A stretch of DNA of 64,000 bases from Brevundimonas sp. NIBR10. Lineage in GTDB: Bacteria > Pseudomonadota > Alphaproteobacteria > Caulobacterales > Caulobacteraceae. Shown here piece by piece: positions 53,349 to 63,100 of the stretch. The stretch spans positions 930,001-994,000 of the forward strand of contig NZ_CP115464.1 in assembly GCF_027912515.1 (NCBI RefSeq), in the 5' to 3' direction. The position numbers were made by a program, and so were the translations under genes. Each line of letters opens with the position of its first letter. Within the stretch, counting starts at the first letter, position 1. The notes beneath the pieces are model-generated. The model was not told where the DNA came from. It saw only the letters and a program-made list of their open reading frames with translations, and made no database searches.

Positions 53349-55028
53349 ATGACCATACCCGCCGCGCCCGCAGAGATCGACGTCAAGCCTAAGGGGCTGG
53401 GCGTGCTGAAGGCCGCCTTCCGCGAGCGCCGCACTCTGGCCATGCTGCTTCTGGGTTTTTCGGCAGGCCTGCCCTTCGCCATGCTGATCGGCACGCTGAA
53501 CGCCTGGCTGACCGAGGCAGGTGTTCCGATAGCAACCATCGGCATCCTCAGTTGGATCGGTCTGTTCGGCGCCTTCCGCTTCCTGTGGTCGCCTGCCGTC
53601 GGTTGGACGCCGCCGGTGATCGGCAAACGGTTCGGCCGCCGCCGTAGCTGGTTGCTGGTGCTTCAGATCATTATCGGCGTAGCCTTGGGCCTCGTCGCCC
53701 TGTCGCGGCCGGAATCGGGCGTGCTCGGCCCTCTTGCGCTGGGCGCGGCGCTCGGGGCCTTCGCCTTCGCGACCCAGGATATCGTCATCGACGCTTGGCG
53801 CATCGAGGTCGCCGACGACACGACCCCGATCGACCTGTTGTCCACCATCTATCAGCTAGGATACCGCACCGCCGCGCTGGCCGGAGGTGCTGGGTCCCTG
53901 CTGCTGGCCGAGGCGATCGGCTGGCCCGGCGTCTTCGCCACGGCGGGTGTCTTGATGACGCTGGGCCTGATCGGCACCTTGATCGCGCCGGAGCCGGCCC
54001 CAACATCTCAGGCGCACGTGGCGCGAGAGCGCCGTGGATCGCCCCGACTGAGACTGGTCATCCTTGCCGCCACCTTGCTGGCCTGGGGATGGGCTGCGTT
54101 CATGTTGATCCGTTTCATGATCATCGCCTTGACCACCAGCCCCGCTCCGAGCGCGGGCGAGTTCACCGCTGCCTGGGGACCTTGGATCATCATCGCCACT
54201 GTCATCCTTCCGGCCGCCCTCGCCGGCCTGATCGTCTGGAAGGGCCGAGGCGCGACCGAGGCCGAATCCGTGCGTGCGCCCCAGTTCGCCGACACCTTGT
54301 ACGACGCCATTCTCGCCCCGCTGGTCGAGCTGATGGGGCGGCTGGGATGGGGCGCGGTGATCGTGCTGGGGCTGATCCTGACCTACCGCATCACAGACGG
54401 GGTCTGGGGGCCGTTCGCCTTCCCCTTCTATATGGGTGACACCGGCGGCGCGCTGGGCCACACCAAGGCCGAGGTGGCATTGGCGTCCAAGACCTTCGGC
54501 GTGATCATGACGATCGTCGGCATCGCTTTGGGGGGCTGGGCGCTTCTGGTCATCGGCCGGATGTGGAGCCTCTTGCTCGGAGCTGTCCTGACCGCGGCCA
54601 CCAACCTGCTGTTCATGGACCTGGCGCTGGGGGCGCCGACGCTGGGCGCGCTGATGTCTGCGACGGGTCTGTATGGGGCGTTCGGTGCGTTCGGCATCGG
54701 CGAGCCCCTGTCTCGCTTGATGCTGGCCATCGCGGGAGAGAACATCGCCGGGGGGTTCGCGGGTGCCGCCTTCGTCGCCTATCTCTCGGCCCTGTCTAAC
54801 AGGATGTTCGGGGCGGTGCAGTTCGCGGTTTTCATCTCGCTGGGGCTATTGATCGGTGTTTTGGGACGGGGCGCTCTGGGCGAACTGATCGAGGCCCAGG
54901 GCTATGCCGCCATGTTCGTGATCGCCGCCTGGTTGGGCGTCGCCGCGATCGTCTTCGTGCTGATCGAATGGGCCCGTCTGGGCTTCGAGCTCCGTCGGGT
55001 CGCTCGCGGTCTTGGTCGGGAGGCCTAG
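53349..55028 (+). CDS. ampG: AmpG-type muropeptide MFS permease
   Basis: A 559-residue inner-membrane permease that imports GlcNAc-anhydroMurNAc peptides for cell-wall recycling and, in some species, beta-lactamase induction. LLLGFSAGLPFAMLIGTLNA with the following WLTEAGVP, IGLFGAFRFLWSPAVG and the FATQDIVIDAWRIE segment are AmpG hallmarks. About 12-14 TM are seen. The length is at the long end of the family because of inserts after TM6. No AmpD, NagZ or beta-lactamase gene is near. The role in recycling follows from family knowledge. Confidence 0.9.
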   Translation: MTIPAAPAEIDVKPKGLGVLKAAFRERRTLAMLLLGFSAGLPFAMLIGTLNAWLTEAGVPIATIGILSWIGLFGAFRFLWSPAVGWTPPVIGKRFGRRRSWLLVLQIIIGVALGLVALSRPESGVLGPLALGAALGAFAFATQDIVIDAWRIEVADDTTPIDLLSTIYQLGYRTAALAGGAGSLLLAEAIGWPGVFATAGVLMTLGLIGTLIAPEPAPTSQAHVARERRGSPRLRLVILAATLLAWGWAAFMLIRFMIIALTTSPAPSAGEFTAAWGPWIIIATVILPAALAGLIVWKGRGATEAESVRAPQFADTLYDAILAPLVELMGRLGWGAVIVLGLILTYRITDGVWGPFAFPFYMGDTGGALGHTKAEVALASKTFGVIMTIVGIALGGWALLVIGRMWSLLLGAVLTAATNLLFMDLALGAPTLGALMSATGLYGAFGAFGIGEPLSRLMLAIAGENIAGGFAGAAFVAYLSALSNRMFGAVQFAVFISLGLLIGVLGRGALGELIEAQGYAAMFVIAAWLGVAAIVFVLIEWARLGFELRRVARGLGREA

Positions 55029-55386
55029 ACGACGAAGGCGTGATTGGAGGCCGGTCGTCGAGACCGTGTCTCCCCCTCCGTCACGGCCCGAGGCCGGGCC
55101 GCGCCTCAGGGCGGCTCGTATACGAGCCGCCCGCAGCCCCATTCGCCACGGGGCGAACGGCGAGGAGAGACGGCGTCAGGGTTCGGCGGTTTTACCGCAC
55201 GAGTCCGGACTCGAAACCAGGCTCCGATGGCTCCGATGGCTCAGTTCACCCCGGAGTTTTGGCGTCCGTCGGCGGCGTCAAAGCGCGAGAACAGGCAGCC
55301 TACCACCGGCCCGACCCTGGGCACGTCGAAGCGTCCAGAAGTAGCAAATATTGAACCTTTTCAGCGCGTCTGCGGATGGGTTCGGG
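55029..55386. other. 358-base intergenic region between ampG and maeB
   Basis: No gene is supported; three overlapping short frames have no coding signature. The main landmark is the 24-base perfect palindrome at 55109-55132. The region joins the ends of two convergent genes. No terminator with a T-run is clear on either strand. Confidence 0.5.
55109..55132. repeat. 24-bp perfect palindrome
   Basis: Two uninterrupted 12-base arms (GGGCGGCTCGTA and its reverse complement) meet at TATA. It stands between the convergent ends of ampG and maeB, so it is not in a promoter. It could form a cruciform, block read-through or bind a dimeric protein. Confidence 0.6.
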
Positions 55387-57666
55387 TCACCCCGCGTCGG
55401 CCGCCCGTTCGTAGGCGGCGAAGGTCGCCGCCGTGATGATCTCGGACACCGAGGCGCCCAGGCTGACGATCTGGACCGACTTCTCGAGCCCGACCAGCAG
55501 GGGGCCGATCACGGTGGCGCCGCCCAGTTCCTGGACCAGCCGGGTCGAGATCGACGCCGACTGGATGGCCGGCATGACCAGGACATTGGCGTCGGCCGAC
55601 AGGCGCATGAACGGATAGTTGGCGCGGGCCTCCGGGTTCAGCGCCAGTTCGGGCGGCATGTCGCCCTCGTACTCGAAATCGACCTTCATGGCGTCGAGGA
55701 TGCGGATCGCCTCGCGCACCTTCTCGCCGCGCTCGCCGGGAGGGTCGCCGAAGGTTGAGTGGCTGAGGAAGGCGACGCGCGGTGTGCGGCCCAGTTTGCG
55801 CACGGTCGCGGCGGCCTGGACGGCGATCTCGGCCAGTTCCTGGGCGTCGGGCAGTTCGTTGATTGAGGTGTCTGCGACGAAAAGTGTGCGCCCACGGGCC
55901 AGCAGGATCGAGACCCCGATCAGCCGGTCCTTGACGTCGATGACGCGGCGGATTTCGCGCAGCACCATGTTGAAGTTCCGGGTCGTGCCCGAAACCACGG
56001 CGTCGGCGTCGCCCAGGGCCACCATGGCGGCGGCGAAATAGTTGCGGTCCTGATTGATCATCCGCTGGACGTCGCGGCGCAGATAGCCCCGCCGTTGCAG
56101 CCGCTCGTACAGGAAGTCGGTGTATTCGACGTTCTTGTGGCTGAGCCGGGCGTTGAATATCTCGATGCCCAGGGCGTCGAAATCCAGACCGGCCTCATGC
56201 GCGTTCTGGCGGATCAGATCCTCGCGCCCGACCAGGATCGGCGTGCCCAGTTCGGACTGTTTGAAGGCCCAGGCGGCGCGGATGACGGTGGGTTCCTCGC
56301 CCTCGGCGAAGACGATCCGCTTGTTCGGCGCCGCGCGGACCGAGGACGAGATCTTCTGCATCAGGGCGGCCGACGGATCGACCCGCTCGCGCAACTGGGC
56401 GCGATAGGCGTCCATGTCGGGGATGGCGACGCGGGCCACGCCGGTATCCATGGCGGCCTGGGCGATGAAGGGCGGGATGTACCAGATCAGGCGCGGATCG
56501 AACGGCGTCGGGATGATGTAGTCGGGACCGAACTTGAGCTTCCTGCCCGAATAGGCCGCGGCGACCTCGTCTGGCACGTCTTCGCGGGCCAGGGCGGCGA
56601 TGGCCTGGGCGCAGGCGACCTTCATCTCGTGATTGACGCGCCGCGCCCGGACGTCCAGCGCGCCCCGGAACAGATAGGGGAAGGCCAGGACGTTGTTGAC
56701 CTGGTTCACATAGTCGGACCGCCCCGTGGCGATGATGGCGTCGGAGCGGACCGACAGCACGTCCTCGGGCGTGATTTCCGGGTCCGGATTGGCCATGGCG
56801 AAGATGATCGGATTGGGGGCCATGGAGGCCACCATCTCCTTGGTGATCGCGCCCTTGGCCGACAGACCCAGCACGACGTCGGCACCGACCATGGCCTCGG
56901 CCAGGGTCCGGTGGGGCGTGTCAGTGGCGTGGGCGGCCTTCCACTGGTCCATGCCGGTGGGTCGGCCCTTGTAGACCACGCCGTCCCGGTCAACGATCAC
57001 GGTGTTCTCGGCCCGGACGCCGGCCGCCTTCATCAGGCCGATGGACGACAGACCGGCCGCGCCTGCGCCCGCCAGCACGACCTTGAGGTCCTCCAGCTTC
57101 TTGCCGACGATATGGGCGGCGTTGATCAGGCCGGCGGTCGAGATGATGGCCGTGCCGTGCTGGTCGTCGTGAAAGACGGGGATGTCCAGCAGGTCCTGAA
57201 GCTCGCTCTCGATCACGAAACATTCGGGGGACTTGATGTCCTCCAGATTGATGCCGCCCCAGGTGTCGCCGATGTTCTTGACGACGGTGATGAACTCGTC
57301 CGGATCGGTGGTCTTGACCTCGACGTCGAAGCTGTCGACGTCGGCGAACCGTTTGAACAGGACGGATTTGCCCTCCATCACCGGCTTGGACGCCATGTGG
57401 CCCAGGTTGCCCAGCCCCAGGATCGCCGTGCCGTTCGAGATCACCGCGACCAGATTGCCCTTGGCCGTGTATTCGTAGGCGAGGTCGGGATCCCTGGCGA
57501 TGGCCAGGACCGGGATGGCCACGCCCGGCGAATAGGCGAGGGACAGGTCGCGCTGCGTCGCCATCGGCTTGGTCGGGGCCATGGAGATCTTGCCCGGGGT
57601 CGGGATGCGGTGGAAATCCAGCGCGTCCTGATCGGAGAAGGTCTGTTTGTCGGTCTGATCGGGCAT
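55387..57666 (-). CDS. maeB: NADP-dependent malic enzyme with phosphotransacetylase-like domain
   Basis: Converts malate to pyruvate and CO2 with NADP+ reduction. The 759 residues comprise the malic domain (to about 430: YSPGVAIPVLAIARDPDLAY, then GTAILGLGNLG, FDVEVKTTDPDEF and IPVFHDDQHGTAI) and a C-terminal phosphotransacetylase-like domain (about 435-755: RIVFAEGEEPTVIRAAW ... GATVIGPLLVGLEKSVQIV) that in this class regulates rather than catalyses. The start ATG has a clear upstream region of 256 bases with nothing else supported. Confidence 0.95.
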   Translation of the reverse strand: MPDQTDKQTFSDQDALDFHRIPTPGKISMAPTKPMATQRDLSLAYSPGVAIPVLAIARDPDLAYEYTAKGNLVAVISNGTAILGLGNLGHMASKPVMEGKSVLFKRFADVDSFDVEVKTTDPDEFITVVKNIGDTWGGINLEDIKSPECFVIESELQDLLDIPVFHDDQHGTAIISTAGLINAAHIVGKKLEDLKVVLAGAGAAGLSSIGLMKAAGVRAENTVIVDRDGVVYKGRPTGMDQWKAAHATDTPHRTLAEAMVGADVVLGLSAKGAITKEMVASMAPNPIIFAMANPDPEITPEDVLSVRSDAIIATGRSDYVNQVNNVLAFPYLFRGALDVRARRVNHEMKVACAQAIAALAREDVPDEVAAAYSGRKLKFGPDYIIPTPFDPRLIWYIPPFIAQAAMDTGVARVAIPDMDAYRAQLRERVDPSAALMQKISSSVRAAPNKRIVFAEGEEPTVIRAAWAFKQSELGTPILVGREDLIRQNAHEAGLDFDALGIEIFNARLSHKNVEYTDFLYERLQRRGYLRRDVQRMINQDRNYFAAAMVALGDADAVVSGTTRNFNMVLREIRRVIDVKDRLIGVSILLARGRTLFVADTSINELPDAQELAEIAVQAAATVRKLGRTPRVAFLSHSTFGDPPGERGEKVREAIRILDAMKVDFEYEGDMPPELALNPEARANYPFMRLSADANVLVMPAIQSASISTRLVQELGGATVIGPLLVGLEKSVQIVSLGASVSEIITAATFAAYERAADAG

Positions 57667-57922
57667 GGCGGGCTTTCGCGAACGAGACGGCGTGGGGCCG
57701 CCCCGTTCCTAGAGCCCAGCTTGCGAAGGGACAACCGCCAAGGGCGTCGTCGGGTGCATGGGCGGCGGGTAATCTGCGATCACCCGCTCAAACCCGGACG
57801 GAGAGCCGTCCTTGTGACTTGCGTGGGACTTCCCCTATGAGGGGCTATCGATCAGGCCTCTCTCCTTTGTCTGGAAAACCGCCCGACTCACCCCGCCCGC
57901 GAGCGGATCTTCGGACAGCCCT

Positions 57923-58120
57923 TCAAGCCGGGCGCATGGACCGAACCACGATAACATGGCCCGGATGACATTCAGCTTCCGCCTCGGCATGGCGGACGGC
58001 GGACCGTCGGTCCAGGAACAGACCGCTGAACAGGGCGTCGCTGGACCTGAGCCGCCAGCAGCGGCCGTCGGGCAGGATTTCGATGACCGCCGCCGGCGCT
58101 TCAGAATGGGCGTTTGCCAC
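57923..58120 (-). CDS. Small protein, DUF2188-like fold (third gene of small-protein operon)
   Basis: A 65-residue protein (VANAHSEAPAAVIEILPDGR, then CWRLRSSDALFSGLF and LDRRSAVRHAEAEAE). The pattern of a strand, W-R/S-L/I, a second strand ending F, then DRRSA and a helix matches the gene before it, so the two are diverged copies of one short domain resembling DUF2188. The GTG start directly follows that gene's stop, with AAGG upstream. Function is unknown. Confidence 0.65.
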   Translation of the reverse strand: MANAHSEAPAAVIEILPDGRCWRLRSSDALFSGLFLDRRSAVRHAEAEAECHPGHVIVVRSMRPA

Positions 58121-58121
58121 C

Positions 58122-58337
58122 TCAGTGGACCTTGCGGGGCCGCTTCACCCCGTGCAGGGCGTCGGCTTGCCGCTGAAGAGTGCGGGCGATGCGCTCTGCG
58201 GCGCGGCGACTGCGAAATGGCCGAGTGCAGGCACCGCCGAGGACGATGCTCCAGCCGCCGCCACGGGCGACGACGTCATAGCGGCGCGGGGGTGCCAGGA
58301 CCGGAACGGGGCGCGGGGAAGCGAGACCGGACATCAT
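58122..58337 (-). CDS. Small protein, DUF2188-like fold (second gene of small-protein operon)
   Basis: A 71-residue protein: MMSGLASPRPVPVLAPPRRY, then DVVARGGGWSIVLGGACTRP and FRSRRAAERIARTL. GGWSI...PFRSRRAAERIA is the DUF2188-like motif. The start is fixed by GGAGGG eight bases before an ATGATG that overlaps the preceding gene's stop. A longer frame to 58439 was rejected because it overlaps that gene. It ends two bases from the next gene's start. Confidence 0.7.
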   Translation of the reverse strand: MMSGLASPRPVPVLAPPRRYDVVARGGGWSIVLGGACTRPFRSRRAAERIARTLQRQADALHGVKRPRKVH

Positions 58338-58483
58338 TTCGCGACCCTCCGACCGGCCTCGGGCGAGCGCGAGCCAGAGTTCGGCGCGACCCCAAAGGCC
58401 GAACCCAGGACGGCGAGCGTCATCTGCCAGATGCTCCATCGAAGCGGCTCGGCGGGCGAAGATGTTTGTGGGAGTTCAGGCAT
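58334..58483 (-). CDS. 49-residue membrane peptide (first gene of small-protein operon)
   Basis: A 49-residue peptide, MPELPQTSSPAEPLRWSIWQ then a short hydrophobic MTLAVLGSAFGVAPNSG and a basic end. The ATG at 58483 has AAAGGAA eight bases upstream, immediately after a 10-bp hairpin. The stop overlaps the next gene's ATGATG, so translation is coupled. One weak TM is possible. I do not recognise it. Confidence 0.6.
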   Translation of the reverse strand: MPELPQTSSPAEPLRWSIWQMTLAVLGSAFGVAPNSGSRSPEAGRRVAK

Positions 58484-58495
58484 GACGGCGGTTCC

Positions 58496-58519
58496 TTTCG
58501 TCGTCAGAAGACGACGAAA
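58496..58519 (-). promoter_or_regulatory. 10-bp leader hairpin at the SD of the small-protein operon
   Basis: TTTCGTCGTC and GACGACGAAA pair around a four-base loop. On the minus strand the 3' arm runs directly into the AAAGGAA Shine-Dalgarno of the gene at 58483, so the stem could mask or expose the ribosome site. Confidence 0.5.
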
Positions 58520-58613
58520 GGGCATAATGCCTCCATTCGAAAGCGGCCCATCGACGTAACGGCGACGTAATCGCCCCGTCGTCAGGCCTTCGCCTTTCCC
58601 GTCGAGTAGGCGC

Positions 58614-59435
58614 TCAGCCCTCTTCGTCGCCCGCCAGGCCCATCATGTGGAAGCCGGCGTCGACGTGGATGACTTCGCCCGTGGTGGACAGGCCCAGGTC
58701 CGAGCACAGCCACAGGGCTGCACCGGCGACGCCCTCCATCGAGGTGTCCTCCTTCATGGCCGACATGGCGCGCCCTTGCGCGATCATGCCGCGACCGCCC
58801 GAAATGCCGGCCAGGCTGAGCGTGCGCATGGCACCGGCCGAGATGGCGTTGACGCGGATGCCTTTGGGCCCAAGATCGCGGGCGATATAGCGGGTCGCGG
58901 CCTCCAGCGCGGCCTTGGCCACGCCCATGGTGTTGTAGTTCGGGATGGCCCGTTCCGACCCGAGATAGGTCATGGTGATCATCGACCCGCCGTTCGGCAT
59001 GATCTTCGCCGCGCGCCGGGCGACGTCGACGAAGCTGAAGCAGCTGATGTTCATGGCCAGCAGGAAGCTGTCGCGGGTCGTATTGTCGATGAACGATCCC
59101 TTGAGCTCATCCTTGTTGGCGAAGGCGACCGAGTGGACCACGAAGTCGATGGTGCCGAATTCCTTCTCCAAGGCCTCGAAGGCGGCGTCCATCGAGGCGT
59201 CGTCGGTGACGTCTGCGGGGATCAGCAGCTTGGCACCCACGCTCTCGGCCAGCGGCCGCACCCGGCGCTCCAGTCCCTCGCCCAGATAGGTGAAAGCCAG
59301 TTCGGCGCCCTGGGCGGCCAGTTGCGAGGCGATACCCCAGGCGATCGAGTTGGCGTTGGCCACCCCCATGATCAGGCCCTTCTTGCCCTTCATCAGTTCG
59401 CCCTTGGGCATGGTCCAGGCGGATTCGGTGGCCAT
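58614..59435 (-). CDS. fabI: Enoyl-[acyl-carrier-protein] reductase FabI
   Basis: The NADH-dependent last step of the fatty-acid elongation cycle, and the triclosan target. The 273-residue SDR-fold protein has GLIMGVANANSIAWGIA, DFVVHSVAFANKDELKG and TYLGSERAIPNYNTMGVAKA with the catalytic Tyr and, seven residues on, the Lys. The C-terminal VIHVDAGFHMMGL is also typical. The ATG at 59435 has AAGGAA about 10 bases upstream and is preferred to the longer frame. Confidence 0.96.
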   Translation of the reverse strand: MATESAWTMPKGELMKGKKGLIMGVANANSIAWGIASQLAAQGAELAFTYLGEGLERRVRPLAESVGAKLLIPADVTDDASMDAAFEALEKEFGTIDFVVHSVAFANKDELKGSFIDNTTRDSFLLAMNISCFSFVDVARRAAKIMPNGGSMITMTYLGSERAIPNYNTMGVAKAALEAATRYIARDLGPKGIRVNAISAGAMRTLSLAGISGGRGMIAQGRAMSAMKEDTSMEGVAGAALWLCSDLGLSTTGEVIHVDAGFHMMGLAGDEEG

Positions 59436-59509
59436 GGTGGAGGTTCCTTCTTGATTTGCGCGAGGGTTAGCAGCGACCGGGGCGGGGGCCAAGCGTCGGG
59501 TGCCCGGGG

Positions 59510-59977
59510 TCAGGCCAGATCCTCGATCTCGCTGTCGGTCAATTCGCCGGGCACGATGGTCACCGGCAGCTTGCGCCCGGTGAAGGCCGCGCCCTGTTTC
59601 AGCATGGCCGAGACGAGCGGCCCCGAGGCCTTGCCGCCGCCGGCCGAGGCCAGGACCAGGATCTTGATCTCGGGATCGGCGCCGACGACCTTGCGGATCG
59701 CCGCCTGGGGGTCGCCTTCCTCGATGACGAAGACCGGCTGGGCCCCCGAGCGTTCCTGGGCCTCGGCACCCAGGGTGTTGAGCAGGCTTTCAGCCTCGGC
59801 CCGCTGCTCGCGCTGGATTTCCTCGCGGACCCCCGACCAGTGCTCATCCGAGGTGTCGGGGATGACGCGCAGCATGACCACCCGCCCGCCGGTCGAGCGA
59901 GCCCGCCGCGACGCATAGCGCAGGGCGGCCTCGAACTCAGGACTGTCGTCGACGACGACCAGGAATTTGCGTGGCAT
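59510..59977 (-). CDS. Universal stress protein, UspA family
   Basis: A 155-residue single UspA domain. FLVVVDDSPEFEAALRYASR opens the fold; VVMLRVIP, and the late LVLASAGGGKASGPLVSAML with VTIVPGEL, hold the ATP-binding loop region. An extra charged helix (EIQREQRAEAESLLNTLG) lies in the middle. Such proteins respond to stress and stationary phase. It is 74 bases upstream of fabI on the same strand, so a shared transcript is possible. Confidence 0.9.
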   Translation of the reverse strand: MPRKFLVVVDDSPEFEAALRYASRRARSTGGRVVMLRVIPDTSDEHWSGVREEIQREQRAEAESLLNTLGAEAQERSGAQPVFVIEEGDPQAAIRKVVGADPEIKILVLASAGGGKASGPLVSAMLKQGAAFTGRKLPVTIVPGELTDSEIEDLA

Positions 59978-60024
59978 ATCGGCTCCCCAACCTGACCTGC
60001 GCGTTGAGATCGCGCCTGTTTCGA

Positions 60025-60088
60025 GTGCTAGTGCTCGTGACTAGTGAGCAAGACAGCCACGCTCATCCTGGCTCACCAGCACTAGCAC
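60025..60088. repeat. Long inverted repeat between the gdh and usp genes
   Basis: Outer arms GTGCTAGTGCT (60025-60035) and AGCACTAGCAC (60078-60088) are perfect 11-base complements. Inner GTGAGC (60044-60049) and GCTCAC (60071-60076) extend the stem. It lies just after the gdh stop on the minus strand and before usp, so termination or attenuation is possible, though no T-run follows. Confidence 0.6.
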
Positions 60089-60113
60089 CAATCACCTGAT
60101 CACGCGCCGTCTC

Positions 60114-63100
60114 TCAAGTCGCGGAACTGACGATACTCCGGATCGCGCCGTTGGCGATGGTCAGCTTGGCGAAGGTCCAGCCGGCACCCGAGGCGTCGAT
60201 CTCGTCGACCGAGGCCCGAAGGGCGTCGACCATCTCCTGCCGCGACCCGATCCAGGCATCCACGGCGGCCTCGGCCGTCGCTTCGGCGGCGCCGACCGAG
60301 GGTTCGGACGCCTTGGCCACCGCGCGGGTCAGGGCGACCTGCTCGCTCATCAGATCCTCGATCAGGCGACGCACGGCCAGCCGGTCGAAATGGTCGTTGG
60401 ACGGGATCGATCCCGCCGCCGCCCGCAGCCGGTCGAACTCGAACGCCGCACCGACCTGGTGGTACAGCCGCGCCATACCGGCTTCGGACCAGGCGGATTC
60501 GCCTGCCAGATCGCCGATGTCGAGCGTCGAAACCAGCGACCGCATCAGAGCCACGGTGCGCGACAGGTCCTCGGGCGCTCCGCCGGCGACGAAGCCGTCC
60601 GTGCGCTTGGCCAAGCGGTCCTGCTCGAACCGCGACAGCACCGCCCCGCCGTCGGCCCGCAGCGCATCGGCGGCGGGGCGATAGGTGTCGATCAACCCCT
60701 GGACGGTCGCCCCTTCGCGCGTGGCCCGCCGCGCCAGCCAGAAGGTCTGGCGACGCAGCACGACCGCGATCTCGCGATAAAGCGCCGTCTGGGTCTCGGC
60801 CGGGACCTTGAGGTCGAGCGCATTGACCGCGTCCCAGGCCTCGTCCAGGCGGAACACCCGCCGCGCCGCCTCGAAGGCGACGACGAAGGCGGTGGTGTCG
60901 CATTCCGCCGCTGACCGCAGCCGGTCGGGGAAGGTCGGCCCCGTCATGTTGACGATCTCGTTGCACAGCACCGTCGCGACGATCTCGCGCCGCAGCCGGT
61001 GGCCCTTCATCTGGTCCTCGAACCGGGCGAGCGGCTCGGGGAAGTAACGGACCAGGGTTTCCTCGAAGAAGGGGTCCTCCGGCGCGTCGGACGCCACGAT
61101 CTCGTCGGCCAGTTCCAGCTTGGCATAGGCCATCAGCACGGCCAGTTCGGGCCGGGTCAGGGCCTTGCCCGTCGCCCGCATCTCGCCGATCTGGATGTCG
61201 CCGGGCAGGCCCTCGACCTTTCGGTCCAGCTTGCCGCGCGCGACCAGCGACTGCATGAACCGCTGCTGGGCGTCGAGGCCGCCGGGCCCTTCCGCCTGTT
61301 GCAGGGTCAGGGCCAGGGTCTGGTCGTAGTTGTGGGCCAGAACCTTCAGGCCCACCTCGTCCGTCATGGAGGCCAGCAGGCCGTTGCGCTCATCGGCCGG
61401 CAGGACGCCGTTGGTCACGGCCGACCCGACCAGGATCTTGATGTTGACCTCGTGATCGGAGGTGTCGACACCGGCCGAGTTGTCGATGGCGTCGGTGTTC
61501 ATCCGCCCGCCGTTTGCCGCAAAGGCGATGCGGCCGGCCTGGGTGAAGCCGAGGTTCGCGCCTTCACCCACCACCTTGACCCTCAGTTCCGTGGCGTCGA
61601 TCCGCAGGGCGTCGGTGCCCTTGTCGCCGACCTGGGCATCGGTCTCGTTCGGGGCCTTCACATAGGTCCCGATGCCGCCGAGATAGAGCAGGTCCGCGTT
61701 CGCCTTCAGGATGGCACGCATCAGGGTGACCGGATCGACGCTGTCCTCTGTGATGTCGAGCAGGGTCTTGATCTGGGGCGTCAGGGCGATCGACTTGGCC
61801 TGGCGCGAGAAGACGCCGCCGCCTTCCGAGATCAGGCCCTTGTCATAGTCCTGCCAGGACGAGCGCGGCAGGTCGAACATCCGCTTGCGCTCGGCCCAGG
61901 ACGTGGCCGGATCGGGCGTCGGATCGATGAAGATGTCGCGGTGGTCGAAGGCGGCGACCAGTTTCGTCGCTTTCGACAGCAACAGGCCGTTGCCGAACAC
62001 GTCGCCCGACATGTCGCCGACGCCGACGGCCGTGAAGGGTTGGCTCTGGATGTCGTGGCCCAGTTCGCGGAAGTGGCGCTTCACCGCCTCCCAGGCCCCC
62101 CGCGCCGTGATCCCCATGGCCTTGTGGTCGTACCCGATCGACCCGCCCGAGGCGAAGGCGTCGCCCAGCCAGAAGCCGTAGTCGGCCGACACCCCGTTGG
62201 CGATGTCGGAGAAGGTCGCCGTACCCTTGTCGGCCGCGACCACCAGATAGGGATCATCGCCTTCCCAGGCGATGACATTGGCTGGATGGATCACCGACCC
62301 GTCGGCGGCGATATTGTCGGTGATGTCCAGAAGGCCGGAAAGGAAGGTCTTGTAGGCGCGGATGGCCTCGGCCTGTTGCGCATCGCGATCGGCCCCGGCG
62401 CGGACCAGTCCGGCCAGATATTTCGGGAAGAATCCGCCCTTGGAGCCGACGGGCACGATGACCGCGTTCTTGACCTGCTGTGCCTTGACCAGACCCAGCA
62501 CCTCGGTGCGGAAGTCGTCGCGACGGTCGGACCAGCGCAGGCCGCCCCGCGCCACGGGTCCGAATCTCAGGTGAACGCCCTCGATATGCGGGGCCCAGAC
62601 GAAGATCTCGCGATAGGGTTTGGGCAGGGGCAGGTCGTCGAGCTCGCGCGAGGCGATCTTGATCGAGATGTGCGGCTTGGGCGCGCCGTCGGGCCCGACC
62701 TGATAGAAGTTTGTGCGCTTGATCGCGCCGATCAGCAGCATCAGTCGGCGCAGCACCCGGTCGTGGTCCAGCGACTTCACGTCCTGGAGCAGGGCCGTGA
62801 TCTTGGTCACGAGTTCGGCCGTGTCTGCCTCGCGGGTCGCGGCTGCTCCGCCATAGGCGGGGTCGAATTTGCAGGCGAACAGGCTGATCAGGGCGCGGGC
62901 GACGTCGGGATAGTCGCGCAGGGCCTCTTCCTGAACGGCCTGGGACGGGTCGAGGCCGGTCTGCTGGCGATAGCGGGCCAGGGTCCGCACCAGGGCCGCC
63001 TCGCGCCAGTCGACACCCAGTTCGAGCACCAGACGGTTGAAGCCGTCGCTTTCGGTGGTCCTGTTCCAGACGGCGGTGAAGGCGGCCTCGAACGGTGCCT

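Noticed and set aside
58122..58439. A 105-codon version of the second small-protein gene
   Set aside because: It would overlap the preceding small gene out of frame; the ATG at 58337 has GGAGGG at the right distance.
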